DNA of 64,000 nucleotides, taken from Chlamydiales bacterium. GTDB lineage: Bacteria > Chlamydiota > Chlamydiia > Chlamydiales > Simkaniaceae. Below the pieces are notes generated by a model, which did no database searches, had not been told where the DNA came from, and saw nothing but the letters and a program-made list of their open reading frames with translations. A program made the position numbers and the translations under genes. Location of the stretch: positions 62,001-126,000 of the forward strand of contig JACKPR010000003.1 of NCBI GenBank assembly GCA_024233395.1, in the 5' to 3' direction. Below are positions 34,355 to 43,974 of the stretch, in pieces; positions within the stretch are counted from its first letter, which is position 1, and each line of letters starts with the position of its first letter.

Positions 34355-35542
34355 ATGAATACACGCTATTTAAAACATATTTTTTTTGGTTTTCTTTGGA
34401 TTGCTATTCCAATTTTTGGGGCTATTGAGTCTCTTGATTTTATGGCTGCTGCTCCGACTCGAACGGATGGAGTTCCTAAAGAGCACTTGAGTGATGAAGA
34501 AGATGCATATCTCGAAGGATACATCCAGGCTCTTGTCAATTCTCACTATTATGAATTTGATGTTCTTGTCTATGTAGAGAATGGGGATGTGTATCTCTAT
34601 AATCTTCCGAAGAATGCATTGATCAAAAACAGTATCATTAACTTTGTCAAAGACTTACCGGAAGTGACCTCTGTCACAGAAGTGGAGAAATTTCCTGAAA
34701 AGAAGTTGGAAAAGATTGAAAAGCGCGAGGTTAAGCCTCAAATCAAAGGGATTTGGTTTCCCCAACAAACAGTTCTTTATCCTCCAATGATTGCCAATCC
34801 TATGGAAACAATCTACTCAGCGGCCTATCACATTGGAGATAATGTAATGGGGACAAAGTCAATCGCTGTTTCTTTAGGAGATAGTTTTCCAATTTTCCGG
34901 TGGAGAAGTGTTCTTCCATGGCAAGGGGATTTACAAATCGATATCCAAGCTGGAATCTGGTCGGTCTTTAAAATGGGAGTTCATTACAATGGTGAGATTT
35001 CTGAACTCATGAATACCGATTACCTTGTTGGTATCCCTCTAAGCTATGCCTTTGATAAATGGGCCTTTCGACTGCGTGTTTATCACGTTTCCTCACACCT
35101 TGGGGATGAGTTTATGGATCATAATCCTGGTGTTAAGAGACTTAATCCAAGTATGGAAGCGATAGATCTCTTTACTTCTTATCAAATCAACATGAACTTA
35201 AGGGTTTATGGTGGTTTTGGTTGGGTTTTTCATAGTGATAAAACCTATCCGTTAAAACCTCCTCTCTATATTGAATGGGGAGGAGAAGTGCGTGTTCTTG
35301 GGCGAAAGTTTTTCTATCATCGCCTCTATGGAACACCCTTTCTAGCCGTTTATCTAAGAAACTGGCAAGTCAATGATTGGAACCTTGATGGAACGTATAT
35401 GATTGGTTACGAAATCAGTAAGTTACAAGGGGTTGGAAGGAAGATGAGAGTCTTTATCGATTATCACCATGGCTATTCAGTCGGTCAGTTTTTCAAAGAT
35501 CGCACTTCTTATACAGGGTTTGGACTATCCTGGGGATTTTAG
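34355..35542 (+). CDS. outer-membrane protein with BON-like domain (DUF1207 type)
   Basis: The 395-residue protein has a signal peptide (about 1-24, FFGFLWIAIPIFG). A BON-like alpha/beta domain spans about 45-110 (AYLEGYIQALVNSHYYEFDVLVYVENGDVYLYNLP). A beta-rich barrel region follows with alternating aromatic strands, ending GYTGFGLSWGF-like with C-terminal Phe, as in outer-membrane barrels. It probably sits in the outer membrane. Start choice: ATG 34355 is used, but TTG 34349 is better spaced from GAGGAA. Its function is unknown. Confidence 0.78.
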   Translation: MNTRYLKHIFFGFLWIAIPIFGAIESLDFMAAAPTRTDGVPKEHLSDEEDAYLEGYIQALVNSHYYEFDVLVYVENGDVYLYNLPKNALIKNSIINFVKDLPEVTSVTEVEKFPEKKLEKIEKREVKPQIKGIWFPQQTVLYPPMIANPMETIYSAAYHIGDNVMGTKSIAVSLGDSFPIFRWRSVLPWQGDLQIDIQAGIWSVFKMGVHYNGEISELMNTDYLVGIPLSYAFDKWAFRLRVYHVSSHLGDEFMDHNPGVKRLNPSMEAIDLFTSYQINMNLRVYGGFGWVFHSDKTYPLKPPLYIEWGGEVRVLGRKFFYHRLYGTPFLAVYLRNWQVNDWNLDGTYMIGYEISKLQGVGRKMRVFIDYHHGYSVGQFFKDRTSYTGFGLSWGF

Positions 35543-35583
35543 ATCCGTTCGACAACATCTTGGAAAAATGTTAAAGTTTTTTC

Positions 35584-36240
35584 ATGCTTCAACAACTTGC
35601 TGTCTCATTTGGAGAAAGGTCAGATTCTGAAGCTGCTTCTAAACAAGCGGCATACTTGAAAAATCACTTTCCATTTTTTGGGCTGAAAGCTCCTGAAAGA
35701 AGGGAGATTCAAAAAGAAATCTTTAAAAAATATCCTCTTAAAACGGAAAAAGAACTGATTGAAGTTGTTTTTTCTTTGTATCAAGAAAAAGAGAGAGAGT
35801 TTCATTATGCTGCAATTGACCTTTGTCATAAGTATAGAAAATGGGTGAGCCAATTGGATTTTATCGAACAACTCATTACTACTCATTCATGGTGGGATAG
35901 TGTAGACCTAATTGCAAGCAACCTTTTAGGCTTTTATTTAAGCCAGGCCCCGAAAGAGCTCAAAATGATGGACGAATGGATTGGAAGCAAAAATCTTTGG
36001 AAGAGACGCAGCGCTTTGATTTTCCAATTGAAGTGGAAAGAAAAAACTGATTGTAAGAGACTTTTTTCATATTGTCTTCAATGTGGCCACGAAAGAGAGT
36101 TTTTTATTGAAAAAGCTATTGGATGGGCCCTTCGTGAGCTTAGCAAAACATTTCCCCAAATTGTTGACACGTTCATAATTGAAAACCAACAACTATTTAG
36201 CCCTTTTACGAAAAAGGAAGCTTGCAAATTAATCTCTTAG
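35584..36240 (+). CDS. alkD: AlkD-like DNA glycosylase (HEAT-like)
   Basis: It removes alkylated bases (3-methyladenine, 7-methylguanine) from DNA. The 218-residue all-helical protein has the family signatures YLKNHFPFFGLKAPERRE near the N-terminus, FHYAAIDLCHKY, and the catalytic-region WWDSVDLIASNLLG (Trp-Asp pair), then LWKRRSALIFQL and FIEKAIGWALRELSK. The length is near typical for AlkD. No ribosome binding site stands out before ATG 35584. Confidence 0.93.
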   Translation: MLQQLAVSFGERSDSEAASKQAAYLKNHFPFFGLKAPERREIQKEIFKKYPLKTEKELIEVVFSLYQEKEREFHYAAIDLCHKYRKWVSQLDFIEQLITTHSWWDSVDLIASNLLGFYLSQAPKELKMMDEWIGSKNLWKRRSALIFQLKWKEKTDCKRLFSYCLQCGHEREFFIEKAIGWALRELSKTFPQIVDTFIIENQQLFSPFTKKEACKLIS

Positions 36241-36262
36241 AGAGAGATAATCTCACCTAATT

Positions 36263-37489
36263 ATGAAAATTTACAGAAACAAGACCTTCGGGAGCATTCT
36301 CTTAGTAGGAGGAACATCTATTGGTGCTGGAATGCTTGCCCTCCCTTTAACTACGGGAGCAGGAGGTTTCTTTCCTTCTGCAATCTTATTCTTTATTGCC
36401 TTTGCTTTCATGCTTCTTAGCTTATTTTATTTGATGGAAGCAACATTAATGTCTGATAAGGTGAATGCAAATTTGATAACAATTTGTAAAGAACGCCTAG
36501 GTCCTGTTGGAGAATTTACTGCATGGCTTTCCTTTTTACTCCTTCTTTATTCGGTCGCAGCGGCCTATCTATCTGGAGGGGGGTCCTTAATTGCTGATGT
36601 GATTAGTGCTGGCTCTAAATATAATGTTTCAGCCAATGTAGGAATCTTCATTTTTCTAGCGATTTTTGGATTTATTGTGGTTTTTGAAACGAAAGCCGTT
36701 GATGCAATTAATCGTATCTGCATGGTGGGGTTAATCGTCTCATTTGTTCTTCTTTTAATCTTTGTTACGCCTCATGTTGAATGGGAGCACTATAAAGGAG
36801 GAAAACCTCATTATCTATGGGCTGCTGTTCCTGTTGTGATTCTTTCATTTACTTCTCATATTATTGTTCCTAGCTTGAGAAGTTACTTAGATGGGAATAT
36901 TGCAAAACTAAAAAAGGCTCTTCTTTTGGGGAGTTTGATCCCTCTTGTATTTTATTTGGTTTGGGAATTTTTGATTATTGGAATGCTTCCTCTAACGGGG
37001 GAGTATGGCCTTGAGAAAATTGGTGGAGCTCCTCATCCAGTCGCAGGTTTAACCGATGCTTTAAATGCAATGTTGGGAATTCCATGGATTGCAATTGTCG
37101 TTGGCCTCTTTTCATTTTTTGCTCTAGTCACCTCCTTTTTTGGAGTTGCTCTTAGCCTTTATGACTTTTTAGCTGATGGCTTTAGAATTAAAAAAACAGT
37201 GAAAGGAAAAGCTCTTCTCCTTCTTCTTATGTTTGTTCCTCCTCTTTTATTTGCTCTATTCTATCCTACTGGATTTGTTGCAGCTTTGGGATATGCTGGA
37301 GTTTTTGTTGCGATTCTTTATGGCCTTCTCCCCGCCTTTATGGTTTGGCATGGACGGTATATTGAGAAAAAGAAAGAAAGATTTCGGGTTTTTGGGGGAA
37401 AATTCTTCCTATTGATCATGCTTATTGGATCGTTTGCGATTATTTACTTCCAAATTGCCGCGACTCAAGGATGGCTTCCTACACTGTGA
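36263..37489 (+). CDS. tyrP: aromatic amino acid permease (HAAAP family), second paralogue
   Basis: The 408-residue membrane protein opens with GSILLVGGTSIGAGMLALPL, the same substrate-helix pattern as the permease at 20851. It shares SFTSHIIVPSLRSYL and FFALVTSFFGVALSLYDFLADG. About eleven helices are present. It probably imports Tyr or Trp by proton symport. Its TGA overlaps a GTG start of a 35-codon membrane micro-ORF (GTGA at 37486-37489), which is absent behind the first paralogue. Confidence 0.92.
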   Translation: MKIYRNKTFGSILLVGGTSIGAGMLALPLTTGAGGFFPSAILFFIAFAFMLLSLFYLMEATLMSDKVNANLITICKERLGPVGEFTAWLSFLLLLYSVAAAYLSGGGSLIADVISAGSKYNVSANVGIFIFLAIFGFIVVFETKAVDAINRICMVGLIVSFVLLLIFVTPHVEWEHYKGGKPHYLWAAVPVVILSFTSHIIVPSLRSYLDGNIAKLKKALLLGSLIPLVFYLVWEFLIIGMLPLTGEYGLEKIGGAPHPVAGLTDALNAMLGIPWIAIVVGLFSFFALVTSFFGVALSLYDFLADGFRIKKTVKGKALLLLLMFVPPLLFALFYPTGFVAALGYAGVFVAILYGLLPAFMVWHGRYIEKKKERFRVFGGKFFLLIMLIGSFAIIYFQIAATQGWLPTL

Positions 37490-37593
37490 GACCTAGAAAA
37501 ACGAATAAAAAAGTTTTCATTTCGATGGTGATTCTTTTCATTCTTTTTTTCTTAGTCTATTATTTTGCTTCAATGGTTAGTCTACAATCCTAA
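37486..37593 (+). CDS. 35-residue membrane micro-protein coupled to the permease
   Basis: GTG 37486 overlaps the permease stop (GTGA). The frame encodes a basic head (MRPRKTNKKVF) followed by one strongly hydrophobic helix (ISMVILFILFFLVYYFA) and a short tail, with TAA at 37591. This basic-then-hydrophobic topology, plus overlap coupling, is typical of small transporter or oxidase accessory subunits. The last 17 bases overlap the end of the convergent gene. The role is inferred from position only, and it was too short for routine gene calls. Confidence 0.5.
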   Translation: MRPRKTNKKVFISMVILFILFFLVYYFASMVSLQS

Positions 37594-39736
37594 AGCCTTC
37601 AGGAAAGATCGGCCCCTTAGGTCCAATGGCAAGCTTTCCACTAAAAAAGTCTTCATAAACTTCCAGCCCTTGGTGTGCATTTTGAATGCAAAAAAAGCAA
37701 TTACTAACCCATTCAGACCCGACGATAGTTCCTGCATCAATATTGGATTTAAAGCGGGAGGAAATTTTTTCTTTCCAGTAAGCAGGACTTCCTATCAGAA
37801 GGACAGGGGTTGGAGATTTAACGCCTGTTTTCCGACGGGTTTCTTCTAGGGCATATTCAAAGTCGGTCCCAATACCTCCTGTAAGAAAAATGGGGAGATC
37901 TAGGTGGAATTCTGCTTGCCTTTCGACTAATCGGTCCAACCGATAGGTCATTTTGGCTTCAACATAAGGATTTTGTTCTTGTTCATTAACGACAGAATTT
38001 CCGTTAGAACGAAAATCTAAAATATTGGCACAGGAAAGAATCCCAAGTTCTTTTGCAACTCGATTACCAACACTCATCACTCCAGGGCCTCCTCCAGTGA
38101 CAAGGGCTAGAGGTGTCTTTGAATTCAGAAGGCGGTGCTCAAACTCTTCTTTCATCTTAAGCAATCCTTCTAGGAGTTGTTTAATAAGAGGTTCAAAAGT
38201 ACCCTCCATTAAATTTGATCCATAAACTCCGACCATGGTTGCAGAAATAAATGTTTCAACTTTTGATAAAGGAACAAACATTCCAGAGTCCTTTCCAGGC
38301 TTAGGAACATATCGGAGAATTTCATGGGCATGCTCGTCGATCCAAAAAATTGAGATCCCAAACTTTGCTAAATCAAGAAGCAAAGAACGATCTTCATGTG
38401 AAAAAAAATCACCATGAGACCGAGAGGGTTTATTAAAATAGATCCCTTTTAAGTATTCATAGACTTGTTCACTGAGAAGCATTCGTTTCATAATGGGAGA
38501 AGGAAAGAAACGGGTCAAAAGGATTCCTTGGCTTGTAATGACCCCCTTTTCAATCGCTTCTAAATAAGGATAGGAAGGCTGGGAGTGCATATATTTTTCC
38601 ACTTTTTCCGCTTGTTCTCTAGGGTGGAAAAAACCTGGGAATTCTTCGTGAGCCGATTCTGTTTGGATCCAGTCACTCGGTTTTAAGTTGAGAAGTTGCT
38701 CTCCTTTAACAACAAAAGTTGCACATTTATGGTGAGAAGGTGTGGGTGCTGTTTGAATGGCTTCAAAAAGAACTTTAGGATCTTCAATCGAAGCTTGAAG
38801 TTGATCGCGGTCAGAAAAGAAGACATGCTCTCGATAAGGATCTAGTGTATAAAACTCAAGAGGGATTTGCGTTAATTCTTCAGAACTCTCTCCATAGAGT
38901 TCGTAAATATTTCCTGAAGCTGTTGTATCAGGTTGTAAAATGGATGCAGCTGTATGCTTTACCCCTTTAGGAAGGAGCTCATTTACAACACGGCCAAAAA
39001 CTGTTCGAATATGGAGAGGAAGTGTGTTAACGAGGAGGAGTTGATTTGAAGCTAAACGTTTTTTATCTTCCCATCGTTGAGCTAAATGAATAAGCTCCCG
39101 TACTTTGATTTCAGGATGTTTTAAAGCTTCTGCAAGTACAGGGATAAGCCCTGAAACTTTTTTATCATATGTTTGGACTCCAGGTTTAAGAGGAAGAAAA
39201 GCAACCATTCTTCCATCGATTTGTTCAAGTGTCCAGTTTGATTTCCCTTGTTTTTCTCCTAAAGAAAGTAAGGGGCGCCCCTCGCGGTCCGTCCGTCCAA
39301 ACATTCTTGATAAGTAAATAGGCTCTCTTACACGCCTCCTTTCATCTGCCGCAAAGAGTTTTCCTATATAAGCTTTTGGAGAAAGGGAGGCTAGAAAAAG
39401 GATACCTTCTGAAGAAAGAGAAAAAAGTTCTAAAGAAACCTCTCCTCTTCGATGCGATTCAGAAAGTTCAAATTCAATTGTTTTGGCATTAACCCCTAAT
39501 TGAGCCAGTGTACTTTTCAGATTAAAAAAAACATTTTCTTTCTCAATAGAAAACCCTAAAAAAGAAGGGGAGATATTGTCGATCAGCACTTTAGCATGAA
39601 TCCGCTTCTCATCGATACGTGTCAATTCGACAATTTTTCCATCGGGGGTAACTAGGTCATGATGTAAAAAAGATAAAGTTGTACCCATGAATCTATCCAG
39701 TATTGAAGGGGTTGTTTGGATATATATCAGAGTCAA
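37577..39736 (-). CDS. large protein with C-terminal LOG/SLOG-type Rossmann domain
   Basis: Of 719 residues, the first 500 are unrecognised. The C-terminal part has the nucleotide-binding loop ALVTGGGPGVMSVGNRVAKE (about 540) and the acidic loop IFLTGGIGTDFEYALEETRR (about 615). These correspond to the GGGxxGLMG and PGGxGTxxE motifs of LOG/lysine-decarboxylase-like (SLOG) proteins that cleave or sense nucleoside monophosphates. Since the second motif begins T-G-G instead of P-G-G, catalytic activity is uncertain. Its biological role is unknown. Confidence 0.72.
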   Translation of the reverse strand: MTLIYIQTTPSILDRFMGTTLSFLHHDLVTPDGKIVELTRIDEKRIHAKVLIDNISPSFLGFSIEKENVFFNLKSTLAQLGVNAKTIEFELSESHRRGEVSLELFSLSSEGILFLASLSPKAYIGKLFAADERRRVREPIYLSRMFGRTDREGRPLLSLGEKQGKSNWTLEQIDGRMVAFLPLKPGVQTYDKKVSGLIPVLAEALKHPEIKVRELIHLAQRWEDKKRLASNQLLLVNTLPLHIRTVFGRVVNELLPKGVKHTAASILQPDTTASGNIYELYGESSEELTQIPLEFYTLDPYREHVFFSDRDQLQASIEDPKVLFEAIQTAPTPSHHKCATFVVKGEQLLNLKPSDWIQTESAHEEFPGFFHPREQAEKVEKYMHSQPSYPYLEAIEKGVITSQGILLTRFFPSPIMKRMLLSEQVYEYLKGIYFNKPSRSHGDFFSHEDRSLLLDLAKFGISIFWIDEHAHEILRYVPKPGKDSGMFVPLSKVETFISATMVGVYGSNLMEGTFEPLIKQLLEGLLKMKEEFEHRLLNSKTPLALVTGGGPGVMSVGNRVAKELGILSCANILDFRSNGNSVVNEQEQNPYVEAKMTYRLDRLVERQAEFHLDLPIFLTGGIGTDFEYALEETRRKTGVKSPTPVLLIGSPAYWKEKISSRFKSNIDAGTIVGSEWVSNCFFCIQNAHQGLEVYEDFFSGKLAIGPKGPIFPEGFRIVD

Positions 39737-39854
39737 TGCTGATAATCAATCGTCTTAGTTATTCTGATTGGGTTAAAACAAAAGTGTTAGCAAATACCTA
39801 TTATAATTTTTCTCCTTGAGCAATTATTTTTCAGGAGTTAAAATTGTATAATTT

Positions 39855-40739
39855 ATGGAAAATGAACCGATTAGACCCCGTAGTTTTGGAACTCATGATG
39901 GAAGTTTTCATGCTGATGAAGTGACAGCATGTGCCCTTTTACTTCTTTTTGATCTCATTGATAAGGAAGAAATTGTTCGAAGTCGTGACTTAAAAGAACT
40001 TAGTAGTTGTGAGTATGTTTGTGATGTGGGTGGGATTTATGATCCTAAAATTAAACGATTTGATCATCATCAATTAGATTATAGCGGCTCCTTGAGTAGT
40101 GCCGGGATGATCTTAAAATACCTCAAAACTTCAAAGATTATTGATGAAAAACTCTATAATTACTTCAATCGTTCTCTTGTGATGGGAGTAGATGCTATTG
40201 ATAATGGAAAAGCTGCGCCTATGGTAGGACACTGTTCTTTTTCATCTTTGATCGCAAACTTTGTTCCAGCTCGTCATGATTCGAATGCAAAAGTCTTTAA
40301 TGCCGCATTTTTTCAAGCTCTTGATTTTTGTCTCGGTCACTTACAACGTCTTTTAGAAAAATATCACTATATTCAAGAATGTCGCGGGAAAATTCAAGCA
40401 GTCATGAAAAAACAAGAAAAAGTTATGATTTTCGAAGAGTCTATGCCGTGGATTGAATCCTTTTTTGAGCTTGGAGGGGAGAAACATCCAGCGGAGTTCA
40501 TTATAATGCCTACTGGAGATCAATGGAAGCTTAGAGGAATTCCTCCTAGTTATGATAAGAGGATGCAAGTCCGTGTGCCCATGCCAAAAGAATGGGCTGG
40601 TCTTATAGATGACGAACTCAAGAAAAAATCAGGGATTCCTGGTGCTATTTTCTGTCACAAAGGACGTTTTATCTCAGTTTGGGAAACAAAAGAAGATGCT
40701 TTTAAAGCATTAGAGTACATCCAAAGGAAAAAAAAATGA
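39855..40739 (+). CDS. MYG1-family metal-dependent hydrolase / exonuclease
   Basis: The 294-residue protein matches the MYG1 (UPF0160) family, related to DHH phosphoesterases. It has FGTHDGSFHADEVTACALL near the N-terminus (metal His/Asp cluster), CDVGGIYDPKIKRFDHHQ at about 55-72 (DHH motif) and VMGVDAIDNG. The C-terminal part has WKLRGIPPS and FCHKGRFISVWETKEDA. Eukaryotic MYG1 is a 3'-5' RNA exonuclease. A related activity is plausible here. The gene overlaps the HIT gene by four bases (ATGA). Confidence 0.9.
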   Translation: MENEPIRPRSFGTHDGSFHADEVTACALLLLFDLIDKEEIVRSRDLKELSSCEYVCDVGGIYDPKIKRFDHHQLDYSGSLSSAGMILKYLKTSKIIDEKLYNYFNRSLVMGVDAIDNGKAAPMVGHCSFSSLIANFVPARHDSNAKVFNAAFFQALDFCLGHLQRLLEKYHYIQECRGKIQAVMKKQEKVMIFEESMPWIESFFELGGEKHPAEFIIMPTGDQWKLRGIPPSYDKRMQVRVPMPKEWAGLIDDELKKKSGIPGAIFCHKGRFISVWETKEDAFKALEYIQRKKK

Positions 40740-41071
40740 GTACGATCTTCGGAAAGATTATTAAGGGAAATCTTCCTGCAGATAAAGTCTATGAAAATGA
40801 AAGGATCATCGTCATTAAAGATATTAATCCTAAAGCCCCTGTCCACCTTCTTTTGATTCCTAAAAAAGAATATCCAAGTCTTCAAGAGGTTCCTAAAGAA
40901 GATCTTTCAATTATTCAAGAAATCATCTATGTAGCCCAAGACCTAGCCAGGAAATTTGATGTTGCAGACAATTATCGATTGCTGACAAATATTGGAACTA
41001 AGGCAGGACAATCGGTTTTTCACCTCCATTTTCATTTAATTGGTGGAAAACTCCTTGGCGACATGGCATGA
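40736..41071 (+). CDS. HIT-family (HINT-type) nucleotide hydrolase
   Basis: The 111-residue protein has the histidine triad HLHFHLIGGK at the C-terminus, the upstream HLLLIPKKEY and the N-terminal IFGKIIKGNLPADKVYE. HINT proteins hydrolyse adenosine phosphoramidates or acyl-AMPs. The length is typical. ATGA overlaps on both sides couple it to the MYG1 gene and to a HEAT-repeat gene, so the three form a unit. Confidence 0.95.
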   Translation: MSTIFGKIIKGNLPADKVYENERIIVIKDINPKAPVHLLLIPKKEYPSLQEVPKEDLSIIQEIIYVAQDLARKFDVADNYRLLTNIGTKAGQSVFHLHFHLIGGKLLGDMA

Positions 41072-42774
41072 GATATTTAATTTTACTCCTCTGTTTTTCA
41101 CTTCTTTCTGCTTCGGAGAACGAAGTGATAAAAAGAGTTTATTCTCATCTTTTGATTCATGATTATTCTTCTGCGCAGAAAGAATGTGAGGTAAGTTTAA
41201 AGACTTACCCCGAATCAGAGAGTTTAAAAAAAGCTTACATCAAAGCCTTATCAGAAAATGGAAAAGATACTGAGGCAATCTCTTATTCAAATCAGTTAGA
41301 TAATAAAGAAGAAGATTCTGATCTTATTGAAACCTTAGCATGGGGAGTCATTGGACGGTTTGAAAGCTCCTCACAATTTATTGTCAGTATTGCATCACTC
41401 ATGAGTGCATATTATACCGATGATGTTAGAGCTACAGAAATGCTCCTTAGAGAGCTGAGTTCTTCGAATGCAATTCTCCGTAGTATGGCAGTCAAACTTT
41501 CTCCTCGCTATCGTGATGGAAGACTTATCGATGCCCTAAAGCGGTTATTGATTTCTGAAAAAATATGGTTTGTCCGATTAGAGATTATTCAAGCGCTAGG
41601 GGCTATGGAAGTAAAAGAAGTAAAAGAACCTTTGAAGCGTATTATTGTTCATTCGCGAACGACTGCAGAAGAAAAGGGGGCAGCAATCGCTTCACTTGTG
41701 AACATCTATGATGAGGTTGGAGAAGAAGAACTTCAAAAGCTCTCAGAATCAAAGCGAGCAGGTCTGCGTCACTTAGCTTGTCAAATTGTAGCTCATCTAG
41801 ATCTAAAGGAAAAATCTTATATCGTCGAAAAGCTCCTCAAGGATCCATCTTCAGATGTTAGGATTGCAGCTCTGAATACCTTGAACTTTTTAGGATTAAG
41901 AACATTAAAGCCAGAAGTTCTATCAACAATGATTGATTTAACAGAGGACTCTAATCCCCCTGTTTCATTAACTGCGGCATGGGTTATCTCAAGGTATGCT
42001 CCCGAAACCGCAATGCAAGTTATACGCAAATGGGTCTATTCAACCGATGAATCGACTCGTAGATTAGGAGCCTTTGTTTTGGGAAGGATAGGACTTATTG
42101 GAAAGCAATTAGCTCAAGAAGTCTTGAAAATTACTCCTGATCCTTTTGTAAAAGCTAATCTAGCTCTTGGAGGAATTGGTCAAGGAGGAGATGATCAAAA
42201 ATTCTCTGATGTGCTCTATACATTTCTAATGCTTAGAAAAGGGAAGGTGATGTGGGATTCATCTCAAAATCCTTTATTTGAAGTTCTAGCTCCCTCAAAA
42301 ATTTGCCACATTCCACAAGTTCCTCAATATCCGACAATGATTGATCATTTAACACGATTAGAAATTCTTGGGATGCTTGCAGCCCTAAAACATCCACAGG
42401 CAGAAGAAGCTGTCAAGAGCTTTTTGACTCAAGATGTTTTTGGTGTGACGTATGCAGCTTCTACAACACTTCTTCAAGAGGGTGGAGAGGATGCTTTTGA
42501 CATTCTTCGAGATCTTCTAAAAGAAGAGGATGAAACTATTCGAATTCAAGCGGCTCTTGTTTTAGCTTTATCAGGGGGAGAGACAGAGGCGATTGAAATT
42601 CTACAAGAAGCCTATTATCTTGTAGATCGTGAGATGAAAATAAATATCCTTGGAGCTCTAGGACATATAGGGGATAAAACCTCCATTCCATTTTTATTAA
42701 AGCTCCTTGAAGAACCCTATCAGACTTTAAAAGTGATGGCAGCATCTGCTCTCATCCAATGTGTCTATCATTAA
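41068..42774 (+). CDS. secreted HEAT-repeat protein
   Basis: The 568-residue protein has a signal peptide (MRYLILLLCFSLLSASEN). The rest is a series of HEAT/PBS-type helical repeats, recognisable in VRLEIIQALGAMEVKEVKEP, DVRIAALNTLNFLGLRTLKP, STRRLGAFVLGRIGLIGKQL and KINILGALGHIGDKTSIPFL. It is probably a periplasmic or outer-membrane-associated scaffold. The partner is unknown. It overlaps the HIT gene (ATGA) and precedes a peptidase gene. Confidence 0.88.
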   Translation: MRYLILLLCFSLLSASENEVIKRVYSHLLIHDYSSAQKECEVSLKTYPESESLKKAYIKALSENGKDTEAISYSNQLDNKEEDSDLIETLAWGVIGRFESSSQFIVSIASLMSAYYTDDVRATEMLLRELSSSNAILRSMAVKLSPRYRDGRLIDALKRLLISEKIWFVRLEIIQALGAMEVKEVKEPLKRIIVHSRTTAEEKGAAIASLVNIYDEVGEEELQKLSESKRAGLRHLACQIVAHLDLKEKSYIVEKLLKDPSSDVRIAALNTLNFLGLRTLKPEVLSTMIDLTEDSNPPVSLTAAWVISRYAPETAMQVIRKWVYSTDESTRRLGAFVLGRIGLIGKQLAQEVLKITPDPFVKANLALGGIGQGGDDQKFSDVLYTFLMLRKGKVMWDSSQNPLFEVLAPSKICHIPQVPQYPTMIDHLTRLEILGMLAALKHPQAEEAVKSFLTQDVFGVTYAASTTLLQEGGEDAFDILRDLLKEEDETIRIQAALVLALSGGETEAIEILQEAYYLVDREMKINILGALGHIGDKTSIPFLLKLLEEPYQTLKVMAASALIQCVYH

Positions 42775-42789
42775 ATAGTGGATAAATTC

Positions 42790-43974
42790 ATGAATATTCA
42801 AGAAATCCAAAAACAACTTCAATTTTATAAAATCGATGGTTGGCTTCTTTATGACCTTCATGGAAGCAATCCCTTAGCCCTTTCAGTGATGCAAATTCCT
42901 CCCGATGTTTTGATGACGAGACGTTGCTTTTACTTTATTCCTGCAAAAGGAAATCCTCAAAAGATCGTTCATAAGATTGAATCTCACAATTTAGACCATC
43001 TTCCAGGAGAAAAAAAGTCTTATTTTTCCTGGAAAGAACTGCATCATCTTCTTGGTGAAACCCTTCATGGAGTAAATAGAGTAGCTATGGAGTATTCGCT
43101 GAATCAAGCAATTCCTACCGTTTCTGTCATCGATGGAGGTCTGATTGATTTAATTCGCAGTTATGGAGTAAAAGTGGTCAGTTCAGCACCATTTTTACAA
43201 GCTTTTACCTGCCTTTGGTCTGATGAGCAATATCACCTCCATAAGGAAGCTTCTGCAGTTTTGGAAAAGGCCGTAAGCGGCGCCTGGGATTTGATTAAAA
43301 ATCATTTAGCCCAAGAAAGGCCCATCAATGAATATCAGGTTCAACAATTTATTCTCGAACGATTTGAAAAAGAGGGGTGTGTGACAGAAGGTGAACCGAT
43401 TTGTGGCGTGAATGGAAATGCAGCAGACCCCCATTATATTCCGACAAAAGAAAAAAATAGGCCTATTAAGAAAGGAGATCTCATTTTAATTGACTTATGG
43501 TGTAAAAAAGATCTTTCCCATGCTGTATTTGCTGATATTACTCGAATGGGTGTTGCAGCTGATAAGCCTACACCAAAACAACAAGAGGTTTTTTCATTGG
43601 TACGTAAAGCTCAAAAAGCAGGGACAGATCTGATCATCAAACGGTATTCTGAAGGGAGAGAAATTCAAGGGGGAGAGGTGGATGAAGTTGTGCGTCGAGT
43701 GATTAATGAAGGGGGATATGGAGACTATTTCACCCATCGTACAGGGCATAATATTCATACAGTCAATCATGGTCCAGGAGCAAATCTTGACTCTATAGAA
43801 ACCGATGACCATCGTCCCTTGATTCCCCGAACCTGTTTTTCTATAGAGCCAGGAATTTATTTACCAGGAGAGTTTGGTGTCCGTCTCGAATATGATGTAT
43901 ATATTCATAAAGATGGAAAGGTAGAAGTCACATCCCCACCTCAAGAGGGCTTTGTTATAGCTAAAACACTTTAA
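42790..43974 (+). CDS. pepP: M24-family aminopeptidase (Xaa-Pro type)
   Basis: This cytoplasmic metallopeptidase removes an N-terminal residue before proline. The 394-residue protein has a creatinase-like N-domain and the pita-bread metal ligands in IDLWCKK, FADITRMG, TGHNIHTVNHG, SIEPGIYLP and VRLEYDV. ATG 42790 is used; GTG 42778 is possible. The last codons (VIAKTL and stop) are made of the left end of repeat copy E, so the original stop was probably lost to the insertion and the tail is chimeric. Confidence 0.92.
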   Translation: MNIQEIQKQLQFYKIDGWLLYDLHGSNPLALSVMQIPPDVLMTRRCFYFIPAKGNPQKIVHKIESHNLDHLPGEKKSYFSWKELHHLLGETLHGVNRVAMEYSLNQAIPTVSVIDGGLIDLIRSYGVKVVSSAPFLQAFTCLWSDEQYHLHKEASAVLEKAVSGAWDLIKNHLAQERPINEYQVQQFILERFEKEGCVTEGEPICGVNGNAADPHYIPTKEKNRPIKKGDLILIDLWCKKDLSHAVFADITRMGVAADKPTPKQQEVFSLVRKAQKAGTDLIIKRYSEGREIQGGEVDEVVRRVINEGGYGDYFTHRTGHNIHTVNHGPGANLDSIETDDHRPLIPRTCFSIEPGIYLPGEFGVRLEYDVYIHKDGKVEVTSPPQEGFVIAKTL

